The position numbers were made by a program, and so were the translations under genes. A stretch of DNA of 64,000 nucleotides from Cupriavidus agavae (lineage in GTDB: Bacteria > Pseudomonadota > Gammaproteobacteria > Burkholderiales > Burkholderiaceae), in contig NZ_SGXM01000007.1 of assembly GCF_004217045.1 (NCBI RefSeq), positions 1 to 64,000 on the forward strand, in the 5' to 3' direction. Positions 40,130 to 49,904 of this stretch are shown piece after piece. Under the pieces are notes generated by a model. The model saw only the letters and a list, made by a program, of their open reading frames with translations, did no database searches and was not told the DNA's origin. Position 1 is the first letter of the stretch. Every line of letters begins with the position of its first letter.

Positions 40130-41317
40130 ATGCTGACAGACGCCCAGTGCAGAGCCGCCAAGCCCAGAGAAGGCATCTACCGCCTCAATGACTACAAGGG
40201 GCTATACCTAGAAATCAAACCCAACGGCATCAAGGCTTGGCGCTATCGCTTCAAGCTCAATGACAAGGCCTCGTGGTTCGCGCTTGGCGACTACCCTGGC
40301 GTGACGCTCGGTGAGGCCAGAGATAAGTGCGAGGCGGCGCGGAAGCTGGTCAGGGAGGGCATCAATCCCGTCCAGAATCGCCAGATCGAACGCATCAAGC
40401 GCGAGCAAGACTCAGCGAATACATTCGAGGCCATTGCCAAAGAGTGGCTGGCCCTGAAGGACTGGGAGGAAGTAACCAAGAAGCGCCGGCTCGACATGCT
40501 GGAGCGCGTGGTCTTCCCGTCGATTGGCAAGCTGCCGGTACGTCAGATCACTCCGGCCCATGTCCTCGACATTCTCAACAAGACGGTCAAGCGGGGTGCC
40601 CCCACCGTAGCGGCTGAAGCCAAGCGCACCATGTCTGGCGTGTTCGAGCATGCAGTCGCGACGCTACGGGCGGACACTGACCCCGTTTGGCCGGTTCGCA
40701 AAGCGCTGCCGCCCAACAAGACGCAACATAAGCGCGCCCTCGGCGCGGAGGAAGTCGGCCAGCTGCTGAACGACTTTGATGGCCATGGCGGCAACTTCCA
40801 GACCATCAAGGCCTTCCAGCTGATGTGGCTGACGCTCAGCCGCCCAAATGAATCCGTCCAAGCAGAGTGGGTCGAGTTCGACCTGGACAAGGCGCTGTGG
40901 ACCATTCCTGCACGTCGGATGAAGGCGCGGCGAGAGCACGTCGTTCCGCTACCGACTCAGGCGGTCGAACTCCTCAAGGCCATGCATCCAATCACGGGTC
41001 ACACGAAATTCGTTTTCCCGAACCGCGATGACCGCCAGCGGCCCATGGCCGACGCGGCCTTGAGACAGGCCCTCAAGAAGCTCGGTTGGGCAACCAAGTA
41101 CAGCCCACATGGCACGCGCACCACGGGCAGCACCCGGCTCAATGAACTGGGCTATCGGCCTGACGCCATTGAGGCCCAGCTTGCACATGCGGAGCCGAAT
41201 AGTGTTCGGCGCACATACAACCATGCCACCTACCTGGACGAGCGGCGAGTCATGATGCAAGACTGGGTGGATAAGCTGGACGGGTGGAAGACTTCGGCTC
41301 TCGGTCAAACTGCCTGA
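40130..41317 (+). CDS. int: P4-type tyrosine recombinase (integrase)
   Basis: Integrase of 395 aa. The N-terminal DUF4102-type arm-binding domain (residues ~1-90: GIYRLNDYKGLYLEIKPNG, ALGDYPGVTLGEAR) is followed by a core-binding domain and the catalytic domain with Arg238 (LSRPNE), His327/Arg330 (HGTR) and Tyr363 in RRTYNH. It integrates and excises the element to its right. AGGAG is upstream. Its 3' end overlaps drmC by 13 bp in convergent orientation. Confidence 0.93.
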   Translation: MLTDAQCRAAKPREGIYRLNDYKGLYLEIKPNGIKAWRYRFKLNDKASWFALGDYPGVTLGEARDKCEAARKLVREGINPVQNRQIERIKREQDSANTFEAIAKEWLALKDWEEVTKKRRLDMLERVVFPSIGKLPVRQITPAHVLDILNKTVKRGAPTVAAEAKRTMSGVFEHAVATLRADTDPVWPVRKALPPNKTQHKRALGAEEVGQLLNDFDGHGGNFQTIKAFQLMWLTLSRPNESVQAEWVEFDLDKALWTIPARRMKARREHVVPLPTQAVELLKAMHPITGHTKFVFPNRDDRQRPMADAALRQALKKLGWATKYSPHGTRTTGSTRLNELGYRPDAIEAQLAHAEPNSVRRTYNHATYLDERRVMMQDWVDKLDGWKTSALGQTA

Positions 41318-42066
41318 ACGGTCCTCGTGTTGACCAACGAAGTTAAATGGTCTTCAACTAGGCTTGGGATGCGTCCACCAGAAAGTAGTACGCCTGCTTC
41401 CATGTTCTTTGCCATGGCGTACCCGGTCAAATTGGCGCTGGTGATGAAGCACATCTTGCCATCCGCCACGGCAACTTTGGCATGTACTCGACCGTCGGCG
41501 AACTCATCTGTTTTGTTCAGCCAGCCGTAGAGCCGCGCAGCCGGAACAAGGTTTCGCATCTTGCCAATCACATCCATGGAAATGCTGCCTCCGTGCTCTT
41601 GTGACGATTCGAGCAGCATCGAGATAGACACCCCACGCCCGCTGGCGGCATTCAACGCGGCGACGATGCTGGATACGTCGTAAGCAACAAAGCTGGTGAT
41701 GAACAAGGTCGAATGAGCAGAATCGATCACCTGCAAAAGAGCCTGTTCAGTGCGCCGCGCTGAAACGAAAGGAGTGGTTGGCCCTGTCCAAACAAGCTCG
41801 GCGCATTGCTCACGCGCAGCCTTGGTGACGACATGGCTGGAAACGAGAAGCATAGACGCCAACTCGTCTGCGCCGATCGAGGTACTTCTCCATGCCTCGA
41901 TAAGGCGTTCGACGGCGGCAGCAGCCACCGGTGTGCCGAGCACGCCGGAAAGTGCTGTTCCAACCTTCTCTGGACCAGTCTGGCGTATCCGCGCAGCGAT
42001 TGCCTTGACCTTTTCAGGGGAAACCAAGCTCGCAATGACTGCAACGGCATCCAATAGAGCTTCCAT
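41305..42066 (-). CDS. drmC: DrmC, phospholipase-D-fold DISARM protein
   Basis: Protein of 253 aa with an N-terminal helical region and one HKD-type motif, His195-x-Lys197-x4-Asp202 (VHAKVAVADGKMCFITSANL). This is the PLD-fold component of DISARM. In studied DISARM systems DrmC is part of the conserved core, although it was reported as not strictly required for defence. It follows drmB directly (adjacent, no gap) and is the last gene of the operon. Confidence 0.9.
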   Translation of the reverse strand: MEALLDAVAVIASLVSPEKVKAIAARIRQTGPEKVGTALSGVLGTPVAAAAVERLIEAWRSTSIGADELASMLLVSSHVVTKAAREQCAELVWTGPTTPFVSARRTEQALLQVIDSAHSTLFITSFVAYDVSSIVAALNAASGRGVSISMLLESSQEHGGSISMDVIGKMRNLVPAARLYGWLNKTDEFADGRVHAKVAVADGKMCFITSANLTGYAMAKNMEAGVLLSGGRIPSLVEDHLTSLVNTRTVQAV

Positions 42067-43929
42067 TCACGAGCCTTGGAAGAACGCGGCGTCAGCACAA
42101 TCAAGCGTCGGCACGAGCAATGAGCGGTCCAAGTAGCGGTTCCCTCGCTCACATGAAGTCTCAGCCACCAACGAACAGGCGTGACATGCCGCTCCATGCA
42201 AGGAGCGATCCTTGCAGGGATCGTGTTCGGAGCAAAGTGGGTCCGATGAGCAAATCTTCGCCCGATCAAGGGCTTGTCCCAGCAAGCGGCCGAGGTTTTC
42301 CGGCTTGCCCAGATCGACGAGACCGCCTAGCGTCCCATCCGAATCGGCTGCCGCCGTGTAGATGAGAATGCCGGCCTGCGAGTCATCCCCATCCGTATCT
42401 GCGTAGATGCGCTCACGGATGCTGGCCGCGTTGTACCCACACTCCAGGGCTAGCTCACGGATCAACAAGTGCGACAGGGTGTGCAGCATGGCGTAACGTA
42501 TTCCCGGATAGCCATCGTCTGGGTTCAGGTGCCGCGCGTTTCGCCATCCACGATGACCACCTCGTAGCCTTTGGTCGAGCCGCTCAACCCCCTTTCGGCC
42601 CTCCCAGGTTTTGAGCGCCTGCTCATCGAACTGGATGAAAATTCCTTCGCCATGCACCTGATTGGCAGGCACCCAATCGGGTTTGCTGCGAGCAAGGTCG
42701 GCCATCGGGGCACGCTCATCGGGATCGGATGATTCCTCTGGCGCTTCCACCCGTGTGAACCCCAGCAGGGCGTTCACTTCCCGCAAGCGCTCCAACAACA
42801 ACACCCGAGCGATCAGCTTTTCTAGTCCGCCAGGCACCTCCACCTGCTTACTCAAAAAATGGGGGTAGTCGGTCGGGGGATTGGCCTCGGTCAGCACCGC
42901 CCATTCGGGGCCTTTGATGTCCGATTCGGCGACGGCGGCCTGCGACGTGCCCGACCGATGCGCCTCTATCGCCGCCCAGACGGCCTCTGGTTCATGCTTG
43001 TCGATCCCTTGCGCTTCTCCACGCTTTTTGAGTGCCTTGATGGTGCCCTTCAATTCCGAGATGTCTTCGACATCTGCGAAGTCGTCCCAGTAGTCGATGA
43101 CGATCTGATGGAGCGGTGACACGTTCGGCTGTGGAATCGCGAGCGCCGACACGGTGATCGGGAACCAACTGTTCGTCGCGCCGAGCAGCACTGCACGCGC
43201 CTCCTCATCACAATCGTGCTCGAACTGGTCGAGATGTGGATGTCGGCCACGGCAGGCCGGCAGATTCTCTTTGCCGATCTTGCCGAACGCATGTGCCATG
43301 CTTCGCGAGACGCCGCAGGTATCGCACTTCACCCACAGATTCTCGGTCTGCAAAGACGCTCCGCTTTCGAAGAAGCGCAAGGTGCCCTTGCAGTCGCTGG
43401 GACCGCCATGGACGAAGTAGTGCCAAGGGAAGTCATCCAAGTGGCCGTTCCGACAGGCCAGCAGAAAACGTGCCGGTACCGCATCGGCGTCCTTCGCTTT
43501 GTCGGCACCCTTGGAGCCCGTGCAACCGGCGTGCACGAAGCGCGTTCGTTCCGGCCGATAGCGGTTTTCTTTCAGCGTGAACAAGCCGCCGTCGTATGGC
43601 GCGAGCAGGCCGCACTTCACGCAACGCAGCCAGCGCGGAAAGGGGCGCACTGGCACGCCGATGTTGGCCTCGGCAGACCATACATCCGCCGGTTCCCCCT
43701 TCTGGAACGGCGGCATGCGCAAACTTTCCACCTGCTGACCCAACACTTTTCGCACGGCAGATAACAACCGCGCCTCTTGGATGGGCTGGCAGCGATCTTT
43801 TTCCCATCGATCGATGCCCAATGTGACCACAGACAAGCTGGGCAAATCGATCAATGCGCCAGGACCATAAGTCCACAGCAGTTGGCTTGGCCGCACCTCA
43901 CCGACTGGAGTTTTTTCTTGTATCGCCAT
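42067..43929 (-). CDS. drmB: DrmB, DUF1998 DISARM protein
   Basis: Protein of 620 aa with the C-terminal DUF1998 domain that defines DrmB. Several Cys clusters are visible: CVKCG near residue 100, CDTCG around 205, and a C-terminal CSSDPLCSEHDPC...CHAC set, suggesting bound zinc. In DISARM DrmB forms a complex with the DrmA helicase. The start MAIQEKTPVG, two bases after the drmA stop, is preferred; a GTG 39 bases upstream would overlap drmA. Confidence 0.93.
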   Translation of the reverse strand: MAIQEKTPVGEVRPSQLLWTYGPGALIDLPSLSVVTLGIDRWEKDRCQPIQEARLLSAVRKVLGQQVESLRMPPFQKGEPADVWSAEANIGVPVRPFPRWLRCVKCGLLAPYDGGLFTLKENRYRPERTRFVHAGCTGSKGADKAKDADAVPARFLLACRNGHLDDFPWHYFVHGGPSDCKGTLRFFESGASLQTENLWVKCDTCGVSRSMAHAFGKIGKENLPACRGRHPHLDQFEHDCDEEARAVLLGATNSWFPITVSALAIPQPNVSPLHQIVIDYWDDFADVEDISELKGTIKALKKRGEAQGIDKHEPEAVWAAIEAHRSGTSQAAVAESDIKGPEWAVLTEANPPTDYPHFLSKQVEVPGGLEKLIARVLLLERLREVNALLGFTRVEAPEESSDPDERAPMADLARSKPDWVPANQVHGEGIFIQFDEQALKTWEGRKGVERLDQRLRGGHRGWRNARHLNPDDGYPGIRYAMLHTLSHLLIRELALECGYNAASIRERIYADTDGDDSQAGILIYTAAADSDGTLGGLVDLGKPENLGRLLGQALDRAKICSSDPLCSEHDPCKDRSLHGAACHACSLVAETSCERGNRYLDRSLLVPTLDCADAAFFQGS

Positions 43930-43931
43930 AG

Positions 43932-46900
43932 TCAGTCTTCGTCCTTCGTTGCCGGACGAGGCTTCCATTCGTAGTCGTCCGAAATACGCCCCGTGTTCAT
44001 GATCAACTTCACGCCCGGCTCCACCTCGCGCATCGACATGGGCACGGTCCAGTTATCCCAAGCCTGAATGCCGGGAGACTTGATGAGGGCAACGGTCGTA
44101 TCTTTGTTTGGACCGCGCTTTTCATAGGCCAGCAGACGGCCGCCTTTGCTAACCTCCTTGGCCCACTCGTCTGCACGTTCCTTCAGCTCTTGTTGTGCGC
44201 GTGTCTTCGTGGATGCTTGCTCACTCACGTTCCAGGCGCGGTTTACCAGAATGCCGATAGCGTCCGTGATTTCCGGCCTGTTCGCCTTGTCGAGCCTCTC
44301 CGCGCCCTCATTCGGGCTGAACGCCCCATGTTCCAGACGCATCAAGCTCAGAAGTGCGCCAGTCAGCCCGCGATCCATGGCGCGCGGCGAGAACGGCGTT
44401 ACCGATTGCGCTTCGACGTGCTTGTAGAACGTCGCGTGGTAGTGCTCGAAAGTCTCGTAGTGAGACAGGTCTCGCGGGCGAGCCCAGGTCAGCACCGTAC
44501 AGACCAAGCCAGGGAATGATCGACCCACGCGACTGGTAGCCTGGATGTACTCTGCGGTGCCCTTGGGTTGCCCATTGACGGTCATCAAGCCCAGGCGGTT
44601 CACATCCACCCCGACGGACAGCATGTTGGTAGCCAAGACCACGTCGATGGCCCTGCTATCACCTTCCTGCCAGCGGCAAACGTACTTCCCTGCCGTGTCG
44701 TCGAACTGCGCCTTGAACTTCACCTCCAGCTCATCCAAGTACTTCGGAATGTCCTGGTTCGATACCCGTGAGGTCAGTTCCCGGATATTGCTGACACTGC
44801 GCTGTGCAAGTGCTGGTCGCTGCACCATGCTCATCTGGACGCGATAAGAACGAGTTTGTACGTCGTCCTCCGCCAAGCGTTTCATGCCCCCAAGTTCACG
44901 CAGCGAGTTGAAATAACCAACCGTGGTCATGTACGGATCGGCTGCGGCACCGAAGCGATCGAATAGTGCCTGGGCTGCCGTCAAGAACGCGGTGTACACG
45001 CGGATCAGCATTGCGGGACGGCTACTGCCCGGTGAGCACACCCCGACATAGCGTCTGCCTGGTTTGTCGTCGATGGCGCGTTGCACCGAGAAGAAGTTGT
45101 CTTCGACATCGAGGCCGGACGGTGGAAAGACCGCCACTCGCCGCATGAACACGTTGTTCACCTGTTGCTGTGCTTTGCGTACCGTCGCAGTCGATGCAAT
45201 GACTTTGGGCTTGACCACCCGATCATCTAGCCGCCAGCTACAGAGCTCATCTACGGCAGATTCATACAGCCCCACCATGGTGCCAAGCGGGCCGCTGATC
45301 AGGTGGAATTCATCCTGGATGATCAAATCGGGCGGACGTATGGGAGAGATGGCTTTGACCTTAGTCGCTGGCCCCGTCTTGCCAGCCGTATGGTTGCCAG
45401 TGCAGCTAGCACCGGGCCACAACAAGCCGTGGCGAGGACACTCCTCACTCACGCGCCCGAACAAAGTGCGAACCTGCCCCCGCCACGCCATCATGGCGAA
45501 CTTATCGACTGTCGCGATCATCATCGTCGGCGGACGGTGGTAAATCTCTTCATCGACGGTGAGAACGGGCAGACCGGGATGCGGCTGCTTGCTCGACTTG
45601 CCCTCGGAAAAATCGCAGCGCCCCTTTTTGTCGCCGCAATACACCAACGTCCGCCCGCCATCCTTGTCCTTTTCGACTTTGATGTCGCGGCCGGGGGCGA
45701 TTTCGGACCCGCACCAAGGGCAGCTCGTCAGTTGAGCCGGCGAGGCAAAGCTCGCCTTGTTTCGATCCGGATTGCGGATGGCCTCAATGGCTTGCGCACT
45801 TTCATCGGTCGTGCCGGGAGTGACTTTGTTGCCGACCCATAGCCCGATGGTGAAAGGCTCGGTGCCGAGCGACATGTCGCCCTTGGCAACGGCCTCTCTC
45901 CGCAATACTTCCATCGCGCAGATCAGGGCCGTGGCACGTTGGAACTGCTGCAAGGTCAGTAGCCGCAGGGTGTAGCGCATGACCACCGCCAGACCGCGAG
46001 AGCCGTCATAGCCACCCAGCTTGCCCTGCATGCGGCGGATTGCCATCGTGAATGCAGCGACGCCGAGATACGCTTCCGTCTTGCCGCCGCCAGTCGGGAA
46101 CCACAGCAGGTCAGCAAATGCTTCGACGGGCTGCGTTCGATCCGGATGCATCGGGTCGGCGAGCGAGGGTACCGACAGCAACAAGAAGGCAAGCTGGAAA
46201 GGACGCCAACTCCGATTTCTCGCCACATCGAAATCGGCCAGTGCCTTGTTCTCTCCACGGCGCATCGCAAGGCTATAGATGCTTCGTACACGCTGGGTTG
46301 CCATGGCGCGGTTGGCGAATCGGAACGCAGCAAGCGCCTTGTCGTCTCGACCTAGCGTCTCGATACCGCTTCGCAAGCGCGCCAATATTTCTTCGCAATG
46401 ATCGAGCGTTTGGCCCGCCTGTGCGTCGTAGCCGACCACCTCGGAGCCGATACGTGCCCGCTGCTCTGCGATCCAGGCAGCGTAATCCGTGGTCAACGTA
46501 TTCAGCGCCGCGACCAATCCAGCCTTGTCGATCTCGGCCAGGCGTTGCATGTCGAGCAAGCCGCTTTTGACCAGCTCGCGCATGGCCGGCCTGTCGGCTG
46601 GATCGAGCCCTGGCGTTTCGGTGACCTGGACCTCATATTGCGGCATGACGACCGTGCGTATTTCGGTTGCTAGCGTCACATCGGCCGCCGATTCGGCATG
46701 CACTGCGACGCCATGACCTACCGCGAACTCCACCCGGTTGCGATAGATCATCTCCAGCGCTTCGCGCTCCATGTCCATGCCAGTAGCGTCCAGCACCGGC
46801 TTGCGCCGGAAGATGGCCGTATTGCGTGAATCCGGCGCCGCGCGTACCGAAAGCTCGGGCTGGAACAGCCAAGCGGAATCGCGATTGGTCTCTGGATCGT

Positions 46901-47936
46901 CCTGCGCGTTGACGAGAAAGAGGGTCACCAATCGGTCGCCGTTGGCATTGGGGGCACGAACGTTGCCCTGCACTCGCACTGCTGGCCGATCGCCGTCTGG
47001 TGCGCGATGATGAATCGGCCCCTCCGTCAGCGGCACGACCAGCTTGCCACCACACGGAATACGCTGCCAGACCTTGGCTTTCTTGCCATCACGTTTCAGA
47101 TACTCGTGATCGTCGCGGGACAGCGGCTCATAGCGTCCCCAGCTCGCTTCCACTTCGATTCGATCCACGTCGCCTGCGACGCAAAACGTCATGCCGAAAC
47201 TGGAAGGGACCAGCGACTGGTTACTCGCGGCGTCGATCTCGTCGGAGGCATCCGTCTCGGGCTCAACCCGCCCCGTAGCACCGCCGAACTCCGCGCCGGG
47301 CTCATGCCGACCAGGGACAATGGGTGCATCGGGGACTTCTGGAGTTTCGTCGGCGAGTGGACCTTCCAACCCTTCGATTCCACCCTGTGCCGAGTCACGC
47401 GGGGCGAGCTTGCCAACCAGATACCGGTCGCGCACCCCCATGTCCACGATGTGCTCATGTGGTTCCCCTGCCGGCCCCAACAAGTCGTCCGTGACGGCCA
47501 GTTGTAGCAGTTCGCGAATGTAGGCGAGTTCGTGTGGATCGCTGTTTGCACCGATCAGCGGCACTCGGCCGATTGGTGTATGGAGCACGCCATCCAAGGT
47601 CGCCAGTAAGTCGCTCCATTGAACTCGTCCCACGCTACCTGAAGCCGGGAGCGAGAGTGTGGTCAGGCCCAGTGAAATCGGCTCACGCAACTGCAGCAGC
47701 CGGTCGAAATAGAGCGTAGTGGTCGTGAGGTCTGAACGAATCCGCAGTACGCGGCCCACGCGAGTGATACCGCCATTGCCATTCACTACTAGTACCCAGT
47801 GATCGGCTGCGACTGCCTGATACAGAGAGCGGTCGCCCGTCAGAGTGAGTTGAAATCGTGCGAACCGGCTGATTGTGGCGAGTCCAGCATCGACCGTGAT
47901 CCAGGCTTCGGAAGTATTCTGCATGCTCATCGTCAT
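43932..47936 (-). CDS. drmA: DrmA, DISARM SF2 helicase
   Basis: Very large superfamily 2 helicase, 1334 aa. Walker A is WFPTGGGKTEAYLG (Lys619) and motif II is DEFH (Asp875). Motif VI-like EYIQATSRVGRSFPG is present in the C-terminal helicase lobe. An inserted Cys group (SCPWCGSEI, CGDKKGRC) between Walker A and motif II looks like a zinc finger. About 500 residues precede the motor domain. The start codon directly follows the GHKL gene stop. Together with DrmB it is the conserved centre of DISARM. Confidence 0.93.
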   Translation of the reverse strand: MTMSMQNTSEAWITVDAGLATISRFARFQLTLTGDRSLYQAVAADHWVLVVNGNGGITRVGRVLRIRSDLTTTTLYFDRLLQLREPISLGLTTLSLPASGSVGRVQWSDLLATLDGVLHTPIGRVPLIGANSDPHELAYIRELLQLAVTDDLLGPAGEPHEHIVDMGVRDRYLVGKLAPRDSAQGGIEGLEGPLADETPEVPDAPIVPGRHEPGAEFGGATGRVEPETDASDEIDAASNQSLVPSSFGMTFCVAGDVDRIEVEASWGRYEPLSRDDHEYLKRDGKKAKVWQRIPCGGKLVVPLTEGPIHHRAPDGDRPAVRVQGNVRAPNANGDRLVTLFLVNAQDDPETNRDSAWLFQPELSVRAAPDSRNTAIFRRKPVLDATGMDMEREALEMIYRNRVEFAVGHGVAVHAESAADVTLATEIRTVVMPQYEVQVTETPGLDPADRPAMRELVKSGLLDMQRLAEIDKAGLVAALNTLTTDYAAWIAEQRARIGSEVVGYDAQAGQTLDHCEEILARLRSGIETLGRDDKALAAFRFANRAMATQRVRSIYSLAMRRGENKALADFDVARNRSWRPFQLAFLLLSVPSLADPMHPDRTQPVEAFADLLWFPTGGGKTEAYLGVAAFTMAIRRMQGKLGGYDGSRGLAVVMRYTLRLLTLQQFQRATALICAMEVLRREAVAKGDMSLGTEPFTIGLWVGNKVTPGTTDESAQAIEAIRNPDRNKASFASPAQLTSCPWCGSEIAPGRDIKVEKDKDGGRTLVYCGDKKGRCDFSEGKSSKQPHPGLPVLTVDEEIYHRPPTMMIATVDKFAMMAWRGQVRTLFGRVSEECPRHGLLWPGASCTGNHTAGKTGPATKVKAISPIRPPDLIIQDEFHLISGPLGTMVGLYESAVDELCSWRLDDRVVKPKVIASTATVRKAQQQVNNVFMRRVAVFPPSGLDVEDNFFSVQRAIDDKPGRRYVGVCSPGSSRPAMLIRVYTAFLTAAQALFDRFGAAADPYMTTVGYFNSLRELGGMKRLAEDDVQTRSYRVQMSMVQRPALAQRSVSNIRELTSRVSNQDIPKYLDELEVKFKAQFDDTAGKYVCRWQEGDSRAIDVVLATNMLSVGVDVNRLGLMTVNGQPKGTAEYIQATSRVGRSFPGLVCTVLTWARPRDLSHYETFEHYHATFYKHVEAQSVTPFSPRAMDRGLTGALLSLMRLEHGAFSPNEGAERLDKANRPEITDAIGILVNRAWNVSEQASTKTRAQQELKERADEWAKEVSKGGRLLAYEKRGPNKDTTVALIKSPGIQAWDNWTVPMSMREVEPGVKLIMNTGRISDDYEWKPRPATKDED

Positions 47937-49904
47937 TTAGATTCCACTGACTATCTTTTCGAGCTTGTCGAACTTCTTGCTCCGTTCGAGATACTCGGAA
48001 TAGGACGCCTGAGCGCCATGAATCAGCGTGTCGTAGTGGACGATGCGGCTTCCTGGCGACACGCTCGCCATTGCGTATTTCACTCTGTCCGGGTTGGTCA
48101 TCTCGTCCTCCACTGGCTTACCAAGGACGAACACAACTTCGATATTCGGCGACGACTCGTTCTGCGCGGCGAGGATCTTCTTGAGCTTGTCAACGTACAG
48201 ACGGCCTTGCTGCTCCAGCTCGTGCAGCGCCATTCGCCTTCCTGCCTTTTTGAGTTCAACGACGATGTGCTTTCCGGCGGTCGTCCGGTACTTGATATCA
48301 ACCCGCCCGAGCTTTTCCTTCTCAGTAAGGTCGTCAACGATGATGCCTTCCTCCGTAAGCCGCTTCTCCATGAGCTCGCTGCCCGATGCACGCTCCCACG
48401 ACGGGTCCAGCAGCCAAAGGTGATCGAACAGATACTGCTGCAATACCTTTTCCTTGGCGTCCTCATCTACAAGTCCCGTGAATTTGTCGATCGCCTCAAG
48501 TCTGGATTTCACGATGTCCCGATAGAGGGAAGCCTCCAATGCATCCCGATCGGCCAGGAGTTTCAGCAGCTTGTCGAGGCTGTCGATACTGGCCGCAAGC
48601 TCCTCCGTGGAACCTCGGAGTTTCATTCGTTCAAAAGCCAGCACCCCATGCCGATACAAGAGCTTGCGATCCTCCTCTTCATCGACAGGAAGGGCGCTGA
48701 GCTTGGCGATGAGCGTTTCTGCACTCTTCCGATACCCCGCTCCAAGCGAGTCCAGCCAATCTTTCAATGCAGGAGAAGTTGCTTTGGCTTGCTCGACCTC
48801 ATGCTTTCGCCGCCACTCGTTCCACTTCTTTTCGATTTGATTCAAGCTGGAACGGAGGAAAGCAATCAATTGGACGTAACGCTCGTCGTCCTCCTGTACT
48901 CGTTGACGATCGCTCGTCGCGATGTCCGGTTGATCGTCGGCATCCAAAAAGTCAGCCTCAATCTGGCCCGTCAAATATTTGGTGTACAGGCGTCCATCAT
49001 TGAGCCGATCGAGAACGTTCTCATGGAACAACCGCCCTCTGGCGAACACGACGATGCCATTGAGATTGCCGGCTTCGTCATCGTCGAGGTCTTTGGGCTT
49101 GCGAGCAGTGCCGAGCCATCCGCTAACGCGCCACGTCGAATCCCAAGCCTCGAACCGCGCGGGGAGCGATTCACGTTCGAGCACATGAGAGATCGTCGAA
49201 GCCTCTGGTTCATTCCCCTCGAAGGTCCAAAGAAATTGCACTTTCGGTAGATCACCGCGATCGGCTGCCGTGATGGGTACACCATCGATCTCGATCTTGA
49301 AGCCACTAGCCTCGCCGATAATCGAAAATCGACGAGCAAGGCGTTTGCGCAAGGCGACCATACCTTTTCCAAGTCGCTGCCTCTTGATGTCGCTGAGGAC
49401 GATCTTGGTCCCACGAGTGACCACTACGGCACTGCCAGCGAGCGGTTCTGGGTGATAGGACTCTTTTCTCGAAACAGCGCGATGAATGCCGTCGACACTC
49501 ATTCGGAAGCCATGTGCCTGCCCGTCTTTGGACGACTGAACTTCGATAACGTTGGCGATAGAGAATAGGGACAGCTTCCCCAAGCCTTTACGCCCCATGA
49601 CCGCGCGGCCTTTAGCAGTTTTCCGGCCATGCTCCGTATCCTCATCCCGGCGGCGGTAACCTACACGAAGGTACTTCGCATTCAAATCTTCGACCGACAT
49701 ACCAATGCCGTCGTCTTCGATTTCTATTCGATCATTACTAGCGCTGACCTTGATACTGACGGTCTCGGCATCCGCGTCCCAAGCATTGGCGACGGCTTCC
49801 GTCAAAACGGCTGCGATATTGCTGTAAAGGTTGATGCCCAAATGGTCGAGTACATTCAGATCGACCGTCATCTCGAACGTCGGTGCGGCGCTGCCTTGGC
49901 TCAT
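47937..49904 (-). CDS. GHKL ATPase fused to PD-(D/E)XK nuclease
   Basis: Protein of 655 aa, not part of the described five-gene DISARM core. The N-terminal Hsp90/MutL/MORC-type ATPase has all motifs: N box LTEAVANAWDADA (Glu36, Asn40), G1 DDGIGMS and G2 GRKGLGKLS. A middle helical region follows. The C-terminal ~150 residues carry a PD-(D/E)XK-like signature, Asp536 then Glu550-x-Lys552 (GRVDIKYR ... VVELKKAG), with general resemblance to Shedu/DUF4263-type nucleases. MORC/MutL-like ATPases are known in restriction-type operons. Its start overlaps the drmMI stop (ATGA). Function is inferred as an ATP-gated DNA nuclease. Confidence 0.8.
   Translation of the reverse strand: MSQGSAAPTFEMTVDLNVLDHLGINLYSNIAAVLTEAVANAWDADAETVSIKVSASNDRIEIEDDGIGMSVEDLNAKYLRVGYRRRDEDTEHGRKTAKGRAVMGRKGLGKLSLFSIANVIEVQSSKDGQAHGFRMSVDGIHRAVSRKESYHPEPLAGSAVVVTRGTKIVLSDIKRQRLGKGMVALRKRLARRFSIIGEASGFKIEIDGVPITAADRGDLPKVQFLWTFEGNEPEASTISHVLERESLPARFEAWDSTWRVSGWLGTARKPKDLDDDEAGNLNGIVVFARGRLFHENVLDRLNDGRLYTKYLTGQIEADFLDADDQPDIATSDRQRVQEDDERYVQLIAFLRSSLNQIEKKWNEWRRKHEVEQAKATSPALKDWLDSLGAGYRKSAETLIAKLSALPVDEEEDRKLLYRHGVLAFERMKLRGSTEELAASIDSLDKLLKLLADRDALEASLYRDIVKSRLEAIDKFTGLVDEDAKEKVLQQYLFDHLWLLDPSWERASGSELMEKRLTEEGIIVDDLTEKEKLGRVDIKYRTTAGKHIVVELKKAGRRMALHELEQQGRLYVDKLKKILAAQNESSPNIEVVFVLGKPVEDEMTNPDRVKYAMASVSPGSRIVHYDTLIHGAQASYSEYLERSKKFDKLEKIVSGI

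Noticed and set aside
47799-49250. 483-aa plus-strand frame opposite the GHKL gene
   Set aside because: No recognisable domain; the minus-strand gene has complete ATPase motifs and overlaps its neighbours correctly.
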